Positions 55,661 to 64,000 of a stretch of DNA of 64,000 bases are shown piece after piece. Source of the stretch: Salvelinus alpinus (taxonomy: Eukaryota; Chordata; Actinopteri; Salmoniformes; Salmonidae). Both the position numbers and the translations under genes were made by a program. The stretch spans positions 13,071,805 through 13,135,804 of the forward strand of contig NC_092120.1 in the NCBI RefSeq assembly GCF_045679555.1, given 5' to 3'. Numbering within the stretch: position 1 is the stretch's first letter; every line of letters starts with the position of its first letter. The notes beneath the pieces are model-generated. The model saw only the letters and a program-made list of their open reading frames with translations. It was not told where the DNA came from and searched no databases.

Positions 55661-56300
55661 TGAACAGTCTGATGGCCTTGAGAAAAAAGCTGTATTTCAG
55701 TTTCTCGGTCCCAGCTATGATGCACCTGTACTGTTTCCGCCTTCTAGATGGTAGAGGGCTGAACAGGTCATGGCTGGGGTGGCTGAGGTCCTTGATGATC
55801 TACTTGGCCTTCCTGTGACATCGGGTGCTGTAGAGGTTCTGGAGGGCTGGCAGTGTGCCACCTGTAATAAGTTGGGCTGACTGCACCACCCTCTGGCGAG
55901 CCCTGTTGTTGTGGACGGTGCAATTGACAGCCCAACAGGATGCTCTCAATGATGCATCTTTAGAAGTTTGTAAGCGCTGTTTGAAAGTTTGAAAGCGCTG
56001 TTGCGCCTTCTTCAGCGCACTGTCTGTTTGGACGGACCATTTCAGGATGTCAGTCGAGGAACTTGAAGCCTTTCACCCTATCCACTGCGGCACTGTCTAT
56101 GTGGATGGGTTACCTACTCTCTCTGCTGTCTTCTGTCCACGATCAGTCCACGATCAGCTCCTTCGTTTTGCTGACGTCCTCCATGGATTTGTTGGGGCAG
56201 TATGCAAATTGTAGTGGGTCTAGGGTGTCGGGTAAGGTGGAGGTGATATGATCCGTAACTAGCCTCTCAAAGTACTTAATGATGACAGAAGTGAGTGCTA
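55661..56300 (-). pseudogene. CR1/Rex-like LINE C-terminal fragment
   Basis: The reverse complement of a salmonid LINE ORF2 C-terminal region (ctcggtcccagctatgatgc, gtgacatcgggtgctgtaga, caggatgctctcaatgatgc, tgacagaagtgagtgctacg). A large internal deletion near 56188 joins the region after 'ctccttcgttttgctgac' to a more N-terminal part. Many stops. Confidence 0.75.
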
Positions 56301-56855
56301 CGGGGCATGCAGCCTCTTCTGTGTAAAAGAGACTGGACTCAGGTTTTTCTTACCAATGCCAAGTCGCTCACCCACCATTGCACCTTGTATGAAATGGTGG
56401 GCTGGACCTCACTTTACATGCGCAGACAGCTACATTTGTATGTGTTCATCCACAAAACCCTTCTGGGTAAACTCCCCCTCTATCTTGGTACCCTGCTCTC
56501 CTTCACCACTATCATTTATCAGATGCTTTCTGCTAGGTGGTTGATACTAAACGTCCCCAGGGCCGTTACAGAGTTAGGCAAGTCTGCCTTTTCCTATTGT
56601 GCACGGGAGGAATGGAACAGTCTGCAAAATACGCTTCACCTATATGTACTAGTGCCCCTTAGTGAGTTTAAAACTCTGTGTAAATGTTTCCTGTAGGCCG
56701 GATCAGCTCTTAATGATGTGCTGTTTTTTATTGCATGTTTTAAATGTTGTAATGTTGTATTGACTGCTGCTGCTTTCTTGGCTAGATCTCCAATGCAAAA
56801 CTGTGTTTCAGTGGGTATCTTCCTGGTTAAAGAAAGATTAAATAAAACAAGATGG
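56301..56855 (+). pseudogene. LINE ORF2 C-terminus and 3' tail
   Basis: The frame from about 56295 to 56696 reads MVGWTSLYMRRQLHLYVF, HKTLLGKLPLYLGTLL, AVTELGKSAFSYCAREEWNS, then PLSEFKTLCKCFL and a stop. This is the C-terminal pattern of L2/Maui-type LINEs. The tail 'ttaaagaaagattaaataaa' follows. 5'-truncated; about 130 codons remain open. Confidence 0.75.

Positions 56856-64000
<7,145 letters not shown>

Overview
The window looks like a piece of a salmonid fish genome (trout, salmon or char type). It is packed with Tc1/mariner relics of the kinds known from salmonids, L2/CR1-type LINEs, tRNA-derived SINEs, small non-autonomous DNA transposons, Ty3/Gypsy-type LTR elements and long CA/GT microsatellites. 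Genes have spliced exons with GT-AG (and one GC-AG) introns. There is no operon, CRISPR array, rRNA or functional tRNA gene.

Layout. 1-123 is probably the last coding exon of a gene entering from the left. 421-5740 holds Tc1-like relics, one split by a solo LTR, plus the first copy of a local repeat family (A-D). 6163-6562 is a broken C-type lectin exon pair. 6797-10458 is a full-length-looking L2-type LINE with an uninterrupted 979-codon endonuclease/reverse-transcriptase ORF. 10.8-18.1 kb is layered repeats: a hAT-like MITE, a Tc1, a decayed LINE split by a solo LTR and a 1-kb MITE, and repeat copies B-D. 19.3-26.0 kb is a dead Gypsy pol whose integrase is interrupted by a non-autonomous LTR element (E2). 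26.0-30.5 kb is a Tc1 element interrupted by a younger relative (E1). 30.8-35.6 kb is two more Tc1 elements and a LINE.

36.1-49.2 kb is the genic part, all on the minus strand. It holds two tandem paralogues (362 aa at 47.5-49.0 kb; 304 aa with exons at 46.9-45.5 kb and 36.1 kb). Both encode a coiled-coil N-terminus, a KEEP acidic segment and a basic C-terminus. The long third intron of the second gene contains SAMD3-like exons (42.2-39.4 kb) and part of another gene (38.0-36.8 kb). 49.9-64 kb is repeat-poor, apart from a Tc1 relic scrambled by templated filler DNA, LINE pieces, and CA and GT arrays.

Most notable: E1 and E2 are two members of one LTR-element family. A single proline-rich, tandem-repeat ORF starts inside the 5' LTR and ends inside the 3' LTR. 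Both insertions have perfect 5-bp target duplications, and no pol gene is present. Other strong signals are a 139-bp perfect inverted copy beside a perfect 118-bp tandem duplication (51.9-53.4 kb), an 89-nt near-perfect hairpin (16655-16743), and a phase-compatible splice choice that could fuse the coiled-coil gene to the SAMD3-like exons.
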